Shown: positions 1 to 8,112 of the stretch, piece after piece
Numbering within the stretch: position 1 is the first letter of the stretch
How the letters are laid out: each line of letters starts with the position of its first letter
Origin: UBA11524 sp034104265
GTDB taxonomy: Bacteria; Bacillota; Clostridia; Christensenellales; Aristaeellaceae
Assembly: GCA_034104265.1 (NCBI GenBank)
Contig: JAXEEE010000019.1
Location: 1 to 53,225, forward strand
Direction: 5' to 3'
DNA length: 53,225 nt
The notes under the pieces: model-generated
Database searches by the model: none
What the model saw: only the letters and a program-made list of their open reading frames with translations
Told to the model about the DNA's origin: nothing
Program-made: the position numbers and the translations under genes

Positions 1-2
1 GG

Positions 3-176
3 GACTCCTTTTTTGAGGTGACAAACCCGGGATCCGCCATGCGCATCGGCCCGGCCTTCGGCGCGCACCACTTCACCGAGGGCAAGGAGGACAGCGAGGC
101 CAAGACCCCTGGCGCGGCCACCGTGTACCTGACGGACTACACGCCCTTCCATCACGTGATTGCCATTCAGCCCTGA
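3..176 (+). CDS. C-terminal fragment of an unidentified protein (partial)
   Basis: An open frame runs from the window edge to a TGA at 174-176 and gives about 57 residues ending in HHVIAIQP. The start lies outside the window. The frame is followed by a terminator-like hairpin, which supports it as the true end of a gene. I do not recognise the family; the visible part has no diagnostic motif. Confidence 0.5.
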   Translation, partial: DSFFEVTNPGSAMRIGPAFGAHHFTEGKEDSEAKTPGAATVYLTDYTPFHHVIAIQP

Positions 177-186
177 TATGGCTTGC

Positions 187-224
187 GCGGCAGGCGGAGA
201 TCATGCTCCGTCCGCCGCGTTTTT
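187..224 (+). terminator. Rho-independent terminator of the partial gene
   Basis: Arms 187-199 and 206-218 pair at 11 of 13 positions and are followed by TTTTT at 220-224, just after the stop of the upstream frame. Confidence 0.65.
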
Positions 225-334
225 CGTCTCCGGGTGACAACATGGTTTCCGCAGGAGGATTCCCGCCTGCGGACGCAGAATGGAACCAGCATCCGGCGCT
301 ATGCGGCGCCCCCATACGAAAGGAAGTCCTCCCT

Positions 335-1204
335 ATGATGTGGCTGACAGCCGCGGTATGCTCCTCGGTCTTTGCAGGCCTGACGTCCATCCTGGCCAAG
401 TGCGGCATCCGCAAGACGGATTCCGACGTGGCCACGGCCCTGCGCACGCTGGTGGTGCTGCTTTTCTCCTGGGTGATGGTGTTCATCGTGGGCTCGGCGG
501 AGGGGCTGAAAACCATCAGCGCCCGCTCCGCGCTGTTCCTGGTGCTCTCGGGCCTGGCCACCGGCGCATCCTGGATCTGCTACTTCAAGGCCCTGTCCAT
601 GGGCGATGTGAACAAGGTGGTACCCATCGACAAGTCCAGCACGGTGATGTCCGTGCTGCTGGCGATGGTGTTGTTCCACGAGACGCAGCACCTGGCGGTG
701 CGGCTGATCTGCACGGTGCTCATCGGCGCGGGCATCCTGCTGATGGTGGAGCGCAAGGCCTCCACCACGGACGGCAAGGGCCCCTGGATGCTCTACGCGC
801 TTCTGTCGGCAGTGTTCGCCGCGCTGACCTCCGTGCTGTCCAAGCTGGGCATGACGGACGTGGAATCCAACCTGGCCACGGCCCTGCGCACGGGCGTGGT
901 GCTGGTGATGGCCCTGGTCATCGTGCTGATGAAGGGCAAGCAGCGCCAGCTGCTCCACCCGGACAGGAAGGAGCTGGGGTTCATCATCCTCTCCGGCCTG
1001 GCCACCGGCGCATCCTGGCTGTGCTACTATTACGCCATCCAGCACGGGGTGGTCAGCGTGGTGGTGCCCATTGACAAGCTGAGCATCCTGGTGTCCATCG
1101 GTTTCTCCTACGTGGTGTTCAAGGAGCGGCTGAGCCGCAAGGGGCTGATCGGCCTTGGGCTGATGGTCATCGGCACCCTGGGCATGACGCTGATTTCCCT
1201 GTAA
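335..1204 (+). CDS. EamA-family (DMT superfamily) transporter
   Basis: Predicted 289-residue inner-membrane protein with about ten hydrophobic segments. It consists of two obviously homologous halves: both contain an ATALRT motif, the sequence SGLATGASW and then VPIDK, which is the tandem EamA-domain architecture of the drug/metabolite transporter superfamily. The start was set at the ATG at 335 because AAAGGAAG lies 9 bases upstream; the frame stays open further upstream but without a ribosome site. Substrate cannot be inferred. It is a single gene with no close partner; the next gene starts 134 bp downstream behind its own promoter-like element. Confidence 0.88.
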   Translation: MMWLTAAVCSSVFAGLTSILAKCGIRKTDSDVATALRTLVVLLFSWVMVFIVGSAEGLKTISARSALFLVLSGLATGASWICYFKALSMGDVNKVVPIDKSSTVMSVLLAMVLFHETQHLAVRLICTVLIGAGILLMVERKASTTDGKGPWMLYALLSAVFAALTSVLSKLGMTDVESNLATALRTGVVLVMALVIVLMKGKQRQLLHPDRKELGFIILSGLATGASWLCYYYAIQHGVVSVVVPIDKLSILVSIGFSYVVFKERLSRKGLIGLGLMVIGTLGMTLISL

Positions 1205-1227
1205 GCAGGCTTTCTGCATGAGCCATT

Positions 1228-1279
1228 AACATTTCTCAAACAATTCATCAACACAATGGCAACGGGAGGGCGGTATCCT
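1228..1279 (+). promoter_or_regulatory. Putative activator-dependent promoter of the two-component operon
   Basis: Direct repeats TCAAACAAT (1236-1244) and TCAACACAA (1248-1256) lie just upstream of a -10-like TATCCT (1274-1279), where a -35 would be expected; no good -35 hexamer is present. The same layout with the same 46-bp distance from the first AAC to the -10 recurs at 3668-3719. The -10 lies inside a DNA inverted repeat (1265-1274 with 1297-1306). Inference: binding site of the response regulator encoded next, giving autoregulation. Confidence 0.55.
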
Positions 1280-1338
1280 TCTTCCGCGTCGGAAGGACCG
1301 CCCTCCGCCGTAACCCCATCACGCCGGGAGGAGAGCGC

Positions 1339-2010
1339 ATGATCCACATTCTTGTCCTGGACGACGACCCGAAGCTGAATCAGGCCGTCTGTACCTACCT
1401 GAACGATTCGGGCTTTGAGGCCACCGGCGTGCTCAGCGCCGACGCCGCCTACGAGGCCATGTACAATACCCTCTACGACCTGATCATCTCCGACGTGATG
1501 ATGCCCCGCATCGACGGCTTCGAGTTTGCCCGCACCGTGCGGCGGGTGAACAAGCACATCCCCATCCTGTTCATGTCCGCCCGGGACGACCTGCCCGCCA
1601 AGCAGAAGGGCTTCCAGCTGGGGATTGACGATTACATGGTCAAGCCCATCGAGCTGGGGGAGATGCTGCTTCGGGTACGGGCGCTTCTGCGCCGGGCGAA
1701 CATTGAGCAGGAACGGAAGCTGACCGTGGGCAACCTGGAGCTGGACGCCGACGGCCTGACCGCCACGGTGGACGGGGTGGAAATCCCCGTGACCACCAGG
1801 GAGTTCAACATCCTCTTCAAGCTCCTGTCCTAACCGAAGAAGACCTTCTCCCGCTCTCAGCTGATGGACGAGTTCTGGGATCTGAACAGCAACACCACCC
1901 TGCGGGCGGTGGACGTGTACATCACCAAGCTGCGTGACAAGTTCTCCGGCTGCGACGGGTTCAAAATCGTCACCGTGCGGGGCCTGGGATACAAGGCGGT
2001 GCTGACATGA
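1339..2010 (+). pseudogene. OmpR/PhoB-type response regulator interrupted by an in-frame TAA
   Basis: The receiver domain is complete: acidic pocket D8/D9, phosphoacceptor D52, switch S80 and K102 are all present, followed by the first part of a winged-helix output domain. The frame stops at TAA 1831-1833 after FNILFKLLS. Without changing frame it resumes at PKKTFSRSQLMDEFW and runs to RGLGYK, the normal end of an OmpR-type domain, ending at TGA 2008-2010, which overlaps the kinase start as ATGA. The stop replaces a position usually Tyr in this family (LLSYP), so a TAC or TAT to TAA change is the simplest explanation. The truncated 164-residue product would lack the recognition helix. Alternatives are a sequencing error or stop readthrough. 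The start is the ATG at 1339 preceded by GGGAGGAGAGCGC. Confidence 0.85.
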
Positions 2011-3089
2011 ACGGTCTGCGCAAGGCGCAGCAGGTACGTGCCACCTACGTGCCGGGGCACATCTACCTGATGACGCTGTGCATGCTCCTGGGCGTGGGCG
2101 GGCTGCACGCCGGGCTGGTCATCGGGCTGAACCGGTGGAACATGGGCGAAATGTGGACGGTGCACATCGTCATTGCCTACTGGCTGCTGGTATCCCTGGG
2201 GCTGACGCTGCTGACCCGCTGGCAGGTCACCCGCTACTACGAGGGCCCGGTGAAGCGCATTGCCACGGCGGTCAGCCAGGTGGCCCAGGGGGATTTCTCC
2301 GTGTACCTGCCCCCGGCGCACACCCCTGACCGGCTGGACTACGTGGACGTGCTGATCCAGGACTTCAACAAGATGGTGGAGAACCTGGGCTCCATCGAGA
2401 CGCTGAAAACCGAGTTCTTCTCCAACGTCAGCCATGAGATCAAGACGCCCCTGGCGGTGATTCTGAACACGGCGGAGCTGCTTCAAAAGGAGGATCTGCC
2501 ACCGGAGAAGCGGCAGGAGTACGTGCAGACCATCATCGGCGCGTCCAAGCGGCTGAACACCCTCATCACCGACATTCTCAAGCTCAACAAGCTGGAGAAG
2601 CAGGCCATCACCCCGCAGGCCGAGCCCTACGACCTGTGCGCCCAGCTGTGCGACTGCGCCCTGCAGTTCGAGAGCGTGTGGGAGAAAAAGCACATCGATT
2701 TCGAGGCCGACCTGGAGGACAGCGCCATCGTTGCGGCGGATGAAAGCCTGCTGGCGCTGGTGTGGACGAACCTGTTGTCCAACGCCTTCAAGTTCACCCC
2801 CGAGGGCGGGCAGATCACCCTCACCCAGCGCAGACTGGAGGACGGCAGCGTCACCGTCACCGTCACCGATACGGGCTGCGGCATGGACGAGGAAACGCAG
2901 CAGCACATCTTCGACAAATTCTATCAGGGGGACGTCTCCCACGCCGCCGAGGGCAACGGCCTTGGGCTGGCGCTGGTGCGGCGCATTCTGGCCATGACGG
3001 ACGCCTCCATTCAGGTTCGCAGCCGTCCGGGGGAGGGTTCCTCCTTCACCGTGACGCTTGCGGGTATCAGGGAAGGAAATGAAGCATGA
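2007..3089 (+). CDS. Sensor histidine kinase
   Basis: A 360-residue membrane kinase. Two transmembrane segments lie at about residues 19-41 and 51-71 with almost no extracytoplasmic loop, which suggests sensing within the membrane. They are followed by a HAMP-like linker, a HisKA domain with phospho-accepting H143 in FSNVSHEIKTPLA, and an HATPase domain with N box (LLSNAFKFTPEGG), G1 (DTGCGMD) and G2 (GNGLGLALV). Its ATG overlaps the regulator stop and its stop overlaps the next start (both ATGA), so the three genes appear translationally coupled; the stop inside the regulator would disturb that coupling. The short-loop architecture resembles intramembrane-sensing kinases for envelope stress; the stimulus is unknown. 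Confidence 0.92.
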   Translation: MNGLRKAQQVRATYVPGHIYLMTLCMLLGVGGLHAGLVIGLNRWNMGEMWTVHIVIAYWLLVSLGLTLLTRWQVTRYYEGPVKRIATAVSQVAQGDFSVYLPPAHTPDRLDYVDVLIQDFNKMVENLGSIETLKTEFFSNVSHEIKTPLAVILNTAELLQKEDLPPEKRQEYVQTIIGASKRLNTLITDILKLNKLEKQAITPQAEPYDLCAQLCDCALQFESVWEKKHIDFEADLEDSAIVAADESLLALVWTNLLSNAFKFTPEGGQITLTQRRLEDGSVTVTVTDTGCGMDEETQQHIFDKFYQGDVSHAAEGNGLGLALVRRILAMTDASIQVRSRPGEGSSFTVTLAGIREGNEA

Positions 3090-3619
3090 TCGAACAGCAT
3101 GCAGGCTTTGTCGCCTATGAATATCAGGAGCACACCGTGGAGAAGCGGTATGCCTCCTACTATAAGGACGGGTACGGTTACTTCGGCTGGCAGGTGGAAA
3201 CGCAGCAACCCCATGGGGTGGAGCTGCAGGGCCGGGAAACCCTGCGCCTGAAGCGTGACAGGCATATCCCCAACAGAATGGAGCTGACCCGGCTGCAGCG
3301 GCAGTTTGAGGCCATCATGGAGGACGTGCGGCGGCTGGAGCATTCCGTCCAGAACCAGGCAACCATCGCTGGCCTGGGCTGCGGGCTGGCGGGCACGGTG
3401 TTCATGGGCGGGAGCACCTTCGCCATCACGGCGGCGGCGCCCATCGTGTGGCTGTGCGCAGTGCTGGCGGTGCCGGGCTTCATCCTGTGGGGGGCGGCCT
3501 ATCCGCTGTACCGGTATGTGCAGAAGCAGCGCGCCCAGGAGGTTCTGCCCCTGGTGGAGGGCAAGCTGGACGAGATGTACGAGGTGTGTGAAAAGGCCAG
3601 CAGACTGCTGGAGGCATAA
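3086..3619 (+). CDS. Small membrane protein coupled to the two-component system
   Basis: A 177-residue protein starting in an ATGA overlap with the kinase. Residues 1-60 are polar and rich in Tyr, a possible coiled segment (EAIMEDVRRLEHSVQN) follows, then two hydrophobic helices at about 93-115 and 120-140 separated by a short turn, and a charged C-terminal helix. No known family was recognised. The overlap and the terminator directly after it make it the last gene of the regulator-kinase operon, so a role as accessory or target of the kinase is a reasonable inference only. Confidence 0.75.
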   Translation: MIEQHAGFVAYEYQEHTVEKRYASYYKDGYGYFGWQVETQQPHGVELQGRETLRLKRDRHIPNRMELTRLQRQFEAIMEDVRRLEHSVQNQATIAGLGCGLAGTVFMGGSTFAITAAAPIVWLCAVLAVPGFILWGAAYPLYRYVQKQRAQEVLPLVEGKLDEMYEVCEKASRLLEA

Positions 3620-3622
3620 AGG

Positions 3623-3651
3623 AAGCGGCGTCCGGAAGGAGCCGCTTTTTT
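3623..3651 (+). terminator. Rho-independent terminator of the two-component operon
   Basis: AAGCGGC (3623-3629) pairs with GCCGCTT (3641-3647), followed by a T run to 3651. Confidence 0.8.
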
Positions 3652-3667
3652 CATGCCCCGGGAAAAC

Positions 3668-3719
3668 AACATTTCTCAAACACATTTCAAACACAAGGTC
3701 AACCAAAGGGCGCTATCCT
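3668..3719 (+). promoter_or_regulatory. Second promoter with 11-bp direct repeats, matching the regulator promoter
   Basis: TCAAACACA occurs at 3676-3684 and again at 3687-3695, an exact 11-bp period, with a weaker third copy TCAACCAAA at 3699. TATCCT (3714-3719) serves as -10 and there is no -35. The element begins with the same AACATTTCTCAAACA string as the regulator promoter at 1228 and keeps the same distance to the -10. Helical-turn-spaced direct repeats overlapping the -35 are typical of OmpR-type activators. Confidence 0.6.
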
Positions 3720-3765
3720 GTTCAGGCAGACGGCAGGAGCCGCACTGCAGGAAGGAGACAGGAAA

Positions 3766-4032
3766 ATGTCGGAGGAAAAGAAGCAGGGCTTCTTTGCCCG
3801 CGCCTTTGCGGACATGAAGCAGAGCGCCAGGGAGCAGCATGAAGTGGACAAGGCTGAGTTTGAGGCCGTGAAGGCGGAGAACCGCGCCAACTGGGAGGAA
3901 GCCAAGGCCACCGGCAAGCCCTCTGTGGCGGCGGCCAGGCGCAGGGCGGAGCTGGACGAGCGGCTGCAGGCCGCGAACAAGCGCATCGCGGAAGCCAACG
4001 CCCGGGCCGAGGCCGCCCGGAAGGATCAGTAA
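3766..4032 (+). CDS. Small charged helical protein (88 aa)
   Basis: An 88-residue protein rich in Ala, Glu, Lys and Arg, predicted to be almost entirely helical and possibly coiled-coil from about residue 12 on. It has no signal peptide and no membrane segment. AGGAGACAGGAAA precedes the ATG. It is the first gene behind the repeat-bearing promoter at 3668, followed 35 bp later by a small membrane protein; the pair is probably a target of the adjacent two-component system. No family recognised. Confidence 0.7.
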   Translation: MSEEKKQGFFARAFADMKQSAREQHEVDKAEFEAVKAENRANWEEAKATGKPSVAAARRRAELDERLQAANKRIAEANARAEAARKDQ

Positions 4033-4067
4033 TACAGACAGGGTATCGAAAAGAAAGGAAGATTGAC

Positions 4068-4436
4068 ATGAAGAAGAGCAATTTTGTCGCCATGATTCTG
4101 GGTACCATCGGCGGTATCCTGTTCGCGCTGGGCATGTGCATGGCCCTGATCCCCGAGTGGAATGCCTTCAAGCCCGGCATCGTCATGGGCGTCGTCGGCA
4201 TTGTGGTGCTGCTGGCCATGGTGATCATCTGGCGGCGGATGGAGGGCAAGGCTCCCGTGAAGCTGTCCGGCAAGACCATCGTCGCCTGGCTGATCGGTAT
4301 TATGGGCGCGCTGGCGCTGGGCGTGGGCATGTGCCTGACCATGGTATGGAGCCACATGGTGGTGGGCATCATCGTGGGCCTGGCGGGCATCGTGATCCTG
4401 CTGTGCCTGATTCCCTTCATCAAGGGGCTGAAGTAA
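4068..4436 (+). CDS. Four-helix small membrane protein (122 aa)
   Basis: Four hydrophobic helices at about residues 8-30, 37-57, 72-94 and 96-117 are connected by short basic loops (WRRMEGKAPVK). The two helix pairs are related to each other, each containing GIVxGxxGIVxLL. The start has GAAAGGAAG upstream. It is co-transcribed with the 88-residue gene and ends at a strong hairpin. No catalytic residues are seen; a membrane-stress or accessory role is inferred from its position only. Confidence 0.75.
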   Translation: MKKSNFVAMILGTIGGILFALGMCMALIPEWNAFKPGIVMGVVGIVVLLAMVIIWRRMEGKAPVKLSGKTIVAWLIGIMGALALGVGMCLTMVWSHMVVGIIVGLAGIVILLCLIPFIKGLK

Positions 4437-4470
4437 TCCCGGCTCCGGCAAGGCTGACAGCAGCCCAAGC

Positions 4471-4503
4471 AAAAAGCGCATGATGCATAGCATGCGCTTT
4501 TTT
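4471..4503. terminator. Bidirectional terminator between convergent genes
   Basis: A 12-bp perfect stem, AAAAAGCGCATG (4471-4482) with CATGCGCTTTTT (4491-4502), is flanked by A and T runs, so it can serve the membrane-protein gene on plus and the pectin operon on minus. Confidence 0.8.
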
Positions 4504-4519
4504 TGCTGCCGAAGGGGAT

Positions 4520-5986
4520 TCATTCAGCCCCGCGCGGAGCAGACAGGGCCGCCAGCAGCCATGCAGCCTGCCGCATCGCCTGATCACTGCCCTCCCCCGC
4601 CGGGAAGACCGCCGCCATGTCCAGCAGCCGTACACCCCGCTCCTGCGCCAGATCCCGCAGGGCGGCGGCGTATTCCCCGTCCGCCGTGTCGATAGGCGTC
4701 ACCAGCACCGGCTCCGCGCCCTGGCGGCGGGCCGCGTCGATCATCATGTTCATGTACAGGGGGAAGGTCGCCCGGGCCGCAGTGGACACCCGTACATCCT
4801 TTTGCTGATCCGCCCGGCCGAACTGCACAAGCAGCCTGTCGCCCTTGCGCAGGCACAGCTCCACGAAGTTCAGCCGCTTCTCCGCTACAAATCGCTTGCC
4901 GGAAGCACCTGGCAGGGTGCAGTCCTCCACAAAGGCATCCTCCGCCAGGCAGGACAGCGCATCCGCCCAGGGGTGGGTTGTTTCATCCCCGCAGACAAAC
5001 CAGGTGGGTGTGCGCCTGTCGGGCTGCCAGTGGTCGCAGCCCCCCACCGCGGCGCGGAGGGTCAGCAGGGCAGCTTCCGCGTCCGTGAGCCGCTTCTGCT
5101 TCGGGTGCCGCGTCGACTGATCCGCCCTGGCGCCCCGGGTGCCATGCTCGCCGTACAGCGCCGTCACGGGCGCGCCGCCCTCCCAGTCCGCAAAGCCCTG
5201 GGGGCTGACGCACTCGTCCATCTCGCAGTCCAGGAAGACCGTCCGGGCATGGGCCCGCCAGGGTCGGCCCAGGTATGCCTGACCGGGCGCACAGGCCCCC
5301 GTCAGGCGGCAGCGGTGGAACACCATGCCGCAGGGCATGCCCTCGGGGGTGTTGGCGGCGGTGTAGAAGCCGCCCCGCTCGTTCATGAACAGGGTGCAGC
5401 GTTCAAACCAGCAGCGGTAGGGCCCGAAGATGAAGTCAATGTCCCCCTGGATGTAGCAGTCCTCGAAGTACTGCCGCCCCGGCACGGGAGGGCAGTCGCC
5501 CACGCTGGGCACCCCCTCGGGGATCAGCCGGGGCAGCGCATCCCGGGCCACCTTGGGCATGGTGGGGCCGCAGAAGAGCGTGTCCTGGGCGGCGATCATG
5601 CGGCAGTTGCGCCACACGCCCCGGTCGCCCGCAGCATACACCGCCACCGCCTGGCCCACCTCCCGGCCATCCCCCGCGTCATTGCGGATGGTCAGGTTCT
5701 CCACCTCCACGTTGCTGCCCGTCACCAGCAGGGTGGCGGACAGGAAGGTGCCCCTGGGCTGGCCCTCCGCGTTCAGATCCTTCGCGCAGCCCCTGGCGGT
5801 CAGGATCGTCCTGTCCCGGGCCTCGCCGACAATGCGCAGGTTGTCCTTGTTGACGATGACCCGCTCATGATATTCGTCCATGCGTACCAGCAGGATCACC
5901 GGCGCGCGGTTGCCGAAGGGCACCGCGTCCACCGCCGCCTGAATGGAGGTAAAGTCCCCCGAGCCGTCCCTGGCAATGATGTACAT
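4520..5986 (-). CDS. Pectin methylesterase (CE8) fused to a degenerate SGNH domain
   Basis: The 488-residue protein starts with a CE8 right-handed beta-helix (about 1-320). The methylesterase motifs are intact: GQAVAVY, QDTLF with D135, GDIDFIFG with D184, and LGRPWR with R241. Residues about 328-485 align with the CE12 esterase encoded immediately upstream, but every catalytic position is changed: the GDS nucleophile is GDE (E335), the block-III Asn is A392 and the DxxH His is M471. This part is therefore probably a binding or structural domain. No signal peptide is visible, which suggests action on imported oligosaccharides. The gene is last in the GH28-CE12-CE8 operon, 13 bp after the CE12 stop. 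Confidence 0.88.
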   Translation of the reverse strand: MYIIARDGSGDFTSIQAAVDAVPFGNRAPVILLVRMDEYHERVIVNKDNLRIVGEARDRTILTARGCAKDLNAEGQPRGTFLSATLLVTGSNVEVENLTIRNDAGDGREVGQAVAVYAAGDRGVWRNCRMIAAQDTLFCGPTMPKVARDALPRLIPEGVPSVGDCPPVPGRQYFEDCYIQGDIDFIFGPYRCWFERCTLFMNERGGFYTAANTPEGMPCGMVFHRCRLTGACAPGQAYLGRPWRAHARTVFLDCEMDECVSPQGFADWEGGAPVTALYGEHGTRGARADQSTRHPKQKRLTDAEAALLTLRAAVGGCDHWQPDRRTPTWFVCGDETTHPWADALSCLAEDAFVEDCTLPGASGKRFVAEKRLNFVELCLRKGDRLLVQFGRADQQKDVRVSTAARATFPLYMNMMIDAARRQGAEPVLVTPIDTADGEYAAALRDLAQERGVRLLDMAAVFPAGEGSDQAMRQAAWLLAALSAPRGAE

Positions 5987-5999
5987 GCCTTTCCCTCCT

Positions 6000-6644
6000 T
6001 CAGATCAGCTGCATTTCCCGCAGGGCGTCCGCCACCATGCGGGCGTAGAGCGCCGCACCCTCGTATCGGGTATGCACGTTGTCCTGCTGCCCGTCGGGGT
6101 ATGCCGGGTATTCCCCCGGCGCGACGTTCATGTACAGGCAGCGGCTGGCCTCGTCGCCCATGTCGGAAATAGCCCGGAAGCTCATGGCGTACAGGTCGAT
6201 CAGCGGCACGCCCCGGCTCCGGGCCAGGGTGCGGATGGCCTCCGGGTATGCTCCGTGGGCCGGCTGCAGCACACCATCCTCGAAGCTGCGCAGGCAGATG
6301 GGCGTCAGCAGCACCGGCGTCGCTCCTGCCAGCCGGGCCGTCTCCACAAAGATGGCCAGGTTGTTCATGAAGGACGTCCAGGGATCCGTGTGCCGCCAGA
6401 CAAGGTCGCTCCAGTCATTGTGGGTGAACTGGATCAGCATCAGGTCGCCCTCATGCAGCCGCTCCTCCACCGGGATCAGCCGCCCCTCCGCCAGGAAGGA
6501 CTTCGTGCTGCGCCCCGCCATGGCGGCGTTCACCACCGGGATATCCGGGAGCATGTCCGCCATCGCCTGCCCCCAGCCCGTCAGCGGTGCACGATCCGGC
6601 GTATAGCTGGCAGCGGTGGAATCACCGCAGATGAAAATCGTCAT
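6000..6644 (-). CDS. Rhamnogalacturonan acetylesterase-like SGNH hydrolase (CE12)
   Basis: A 214-residue GDSL/SGNH esterase with all four blocks: GDS with nucleophile S9, the Gly block at AGRSTKSF, the Asn block THND with N76, and DNVH with D188 and H191. The family removes acetyl groups from rhamnogalacturonan or related pectins. The start was moved inward to the ATG at 6644 because GAAGGAGG stands directly upstream; the longer frame has no ribosome site. No signal peptide is visible. It lies between GH28 and the methylesterase with gaps of 13-16 bp. Confidence 0.88.
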   Translation of the reverse strand: MTIFICGDSTAASYTPDRAPLTGWGQAMADMLPDIPVVNAAMAGRSTKSFLAEGRLIPVEERLHEGDLMLIQFTHNDWSDLVWRHTDPWTSFMNNLAIFVETARLAGATPVLLTPICLRSFEDGVLQPAHGAYPEAIRTLARSRGVPLIDLYAMSFRAISDMGDEASRCLYMNVAPGEYPAYPDGQQDNVHTRYEGAALYARMVADALREMQLI

Positions 6645-6660
6645 GGGGTGTTCCTCCTTC

Positions 6661-7929
6661 TCACAGGCCCTGAGCCTCCACCTGCACGCTGTCGTCCGCA
6701 TCCAGCGTATCGCCCTGCACGCCCAGCACCTTCACGCCGCTGAGCCGCACGCCCCGGGCGTTGCGCAGGTAGAGCCCTGCGCCCTGCATTTTGGGGCAGT
6801 CGTCCATCATGGCGGGATAGTCCGGCGCGCCGTCGGGATCCATCTCCACCACCACATCGGTGAAGGTCACGCCCTCCACGGGCATCTCCGGCAGGCCGTA
6901 GAAGAATCCCGCGCAGGCGGAGCAGCCCCGGGCCCGCACGCCGGTGATGGACACATCCCGCAGCATGGGGGTGGTATCGTCAGCAGGCCGGGCCGCCTTG
7001 TCCCGCACCCAGTCGCTCTTCCCGTCCGGGCCGCAGAAGTAATACATGTTGAACACAAAGGGGCACATGACCTTTTCCATGGTGAGGTTGAACAGCTGGA
7101 TGCCCTCCACCACACCGCCACGGCCTCGGCGGGTTTTCAGCCGCACGCCGCGATCCGTCTGATGGAACACGCAGCTGCTGACCACCACGTTGCGGATGTT
7201 GCCGCTCATCTCGCTCCCCAGCACCACGCCGCCGTGGCCGTGGAGGAAGTGGCAGTTGCTGATGATGATCCGCTCACTGGGCTGGCGGTTGCGGGTAGCC
7301 TCCGTGCCGGACTTGACGGCGATGCAGTCGTCCCCCACGTCGATGGTGCAGTCCAGGATGCGCACATCCTGGCAGGCGTCGGGGTCAATGCCGTCGGTGT
7401 TGGGGGAATCCCAGGGGTTGCGGATCAGCAGGCCCCGGATCGTCACATCCTGGCAACGCAGGGGATGCACCGTCCACGCCGGAGAATTGGTCAGCGTCAC
7501 GTTCTCCAGCAGCACATGGCGGCAGTCCGCAAAGCACACCAGGTACGGCCGGGGATGGGACAGCTTCCCCGCCCTGCGCTTGTTCCACCAGTATTCGCCC
7601 TGGCCGTCCACCACGCCCCGGCCGGTGACGGTCACGTTCTCCGCCCCCTGGGCGAAGATGCACGCCTGATGCATCAGCCCCGCCACGCCCTCGAACTCCA
7701 GGGGAATCAGCGGGAAGGCCGCTTCCTCCTGCAGGAAGCGCAGAAATGCGCCGGACTGAATCTCCAGCGTCATGTTGTCGTACAGGCGGATGGAGCCCGT
7801 GGGGTACACGCCCGCCGGTACCGTCAGCACGCCGCCGCCCTGGGCCCGCAGCTGCCCGATCGCTGTCTGAAAGGCCTCCGTCCAGTCCTGCCCGCCGTGG
7901 GAAAGAGCTTCCAGTTCCCGAATATTCAT
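6661..7929 (-). CDS. GH28 polygalacturonase-type glycoside hydrolase
   Basis: A 422-residue parallel beta-helix protein of family GH28, which hydrolyses galacturonan or rhamnogalacturonan backbones. The four family signatures are present in order: NTDGID (177-182, catalytic D179), VGDD (D200 and D201), GHGG (H232) and RLKT (263-266). No signal peptide is seen, so it probably acts in the cytoplasm on oligogalacturonides. AGGAGGATGGGATC precedes the ATG. It is the first gene of the pectin operon and has a good promoter at 7987-8015. Confidence 0.93.
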   Translation of the reverse strand: MNIRELEALSHGGQDWTEAFQTAIGQLRAQGGGVLTVPAGVYPTGSIRLYDNMTLEIQSGAFLRFLQEEAAFPLIPLEFEGVAGLMHQACIFAQGAENVTVTGRGVVDGQGEYWWNKRRAGKLSHPRPYLVCFADCRHVLLENVTLTNSPAWTVHPLRCQDVTIRGLLIRNPWDSPNTDGIDPDACQDVRILDCTIDVGDDCIAVKSGTEATRNRQPSERIIISNCHFLHGHGGVVLGSEMSGNIRNVVVSSCVFHQTDRGVRLKTRRGRGGVVEGIQLFNLTMEKVMCPFVFNMYYFCGPDGKSDWVRDKAARPADDTTPMLRDVSITGVRARGCSACAGFFYGLPEMPVEGVTFTDVVVEMDPDGAPDYPAMMDDCPKMQGAGLYLRNARGVRLSGVKVLGVQGDTLDADDSVQVEAQGL

Positions 7930-7986
7930 GATCCCATCCTCCTGTATCGCCGGGCTGTGCCGCCCGGATGTTTTCGTTCTGCATCC

Positions 7987-8015
7987 ATTATAGCATGGAT
8001 GGCTGTGCCTTCCAA
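7987..8015 (-). promoter_or_regulatory. Promoter of the GH28-CE12-CE8 operon
   Basis: On the minus strand TTGGAA (8015-8010), a 17-bp spacer and TATAAT (7992-7987) form a sigma-A-like promoter about 58 bp before the GH28 start. Confidence 0.7.
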
Positions 8016-8062
8016 CGGCGCCGGAAAAGTTTTTCGCCGCTGCAGCAAAGCCACGTTCCGAG

Positions 8063-8098
8063 AAAAAGCCTGCCGTATCCCCATCGGGTACGGCAGGC
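8063..8098 (-). terminator. Terminator after the GNAT gene
   Basis: GCCTGCCGTA (8068-8077) and TACGGCAGGC (8089-8098) form a 10-bp stem. Read on minus it is followed by TTTTT (8067-8063). It separates the GH127-GNAT pair from the pectin operon promoter. Confidence 0.8.
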
Positions 8099-8112
8099 CT
8101 GTGTCTGTTCGG

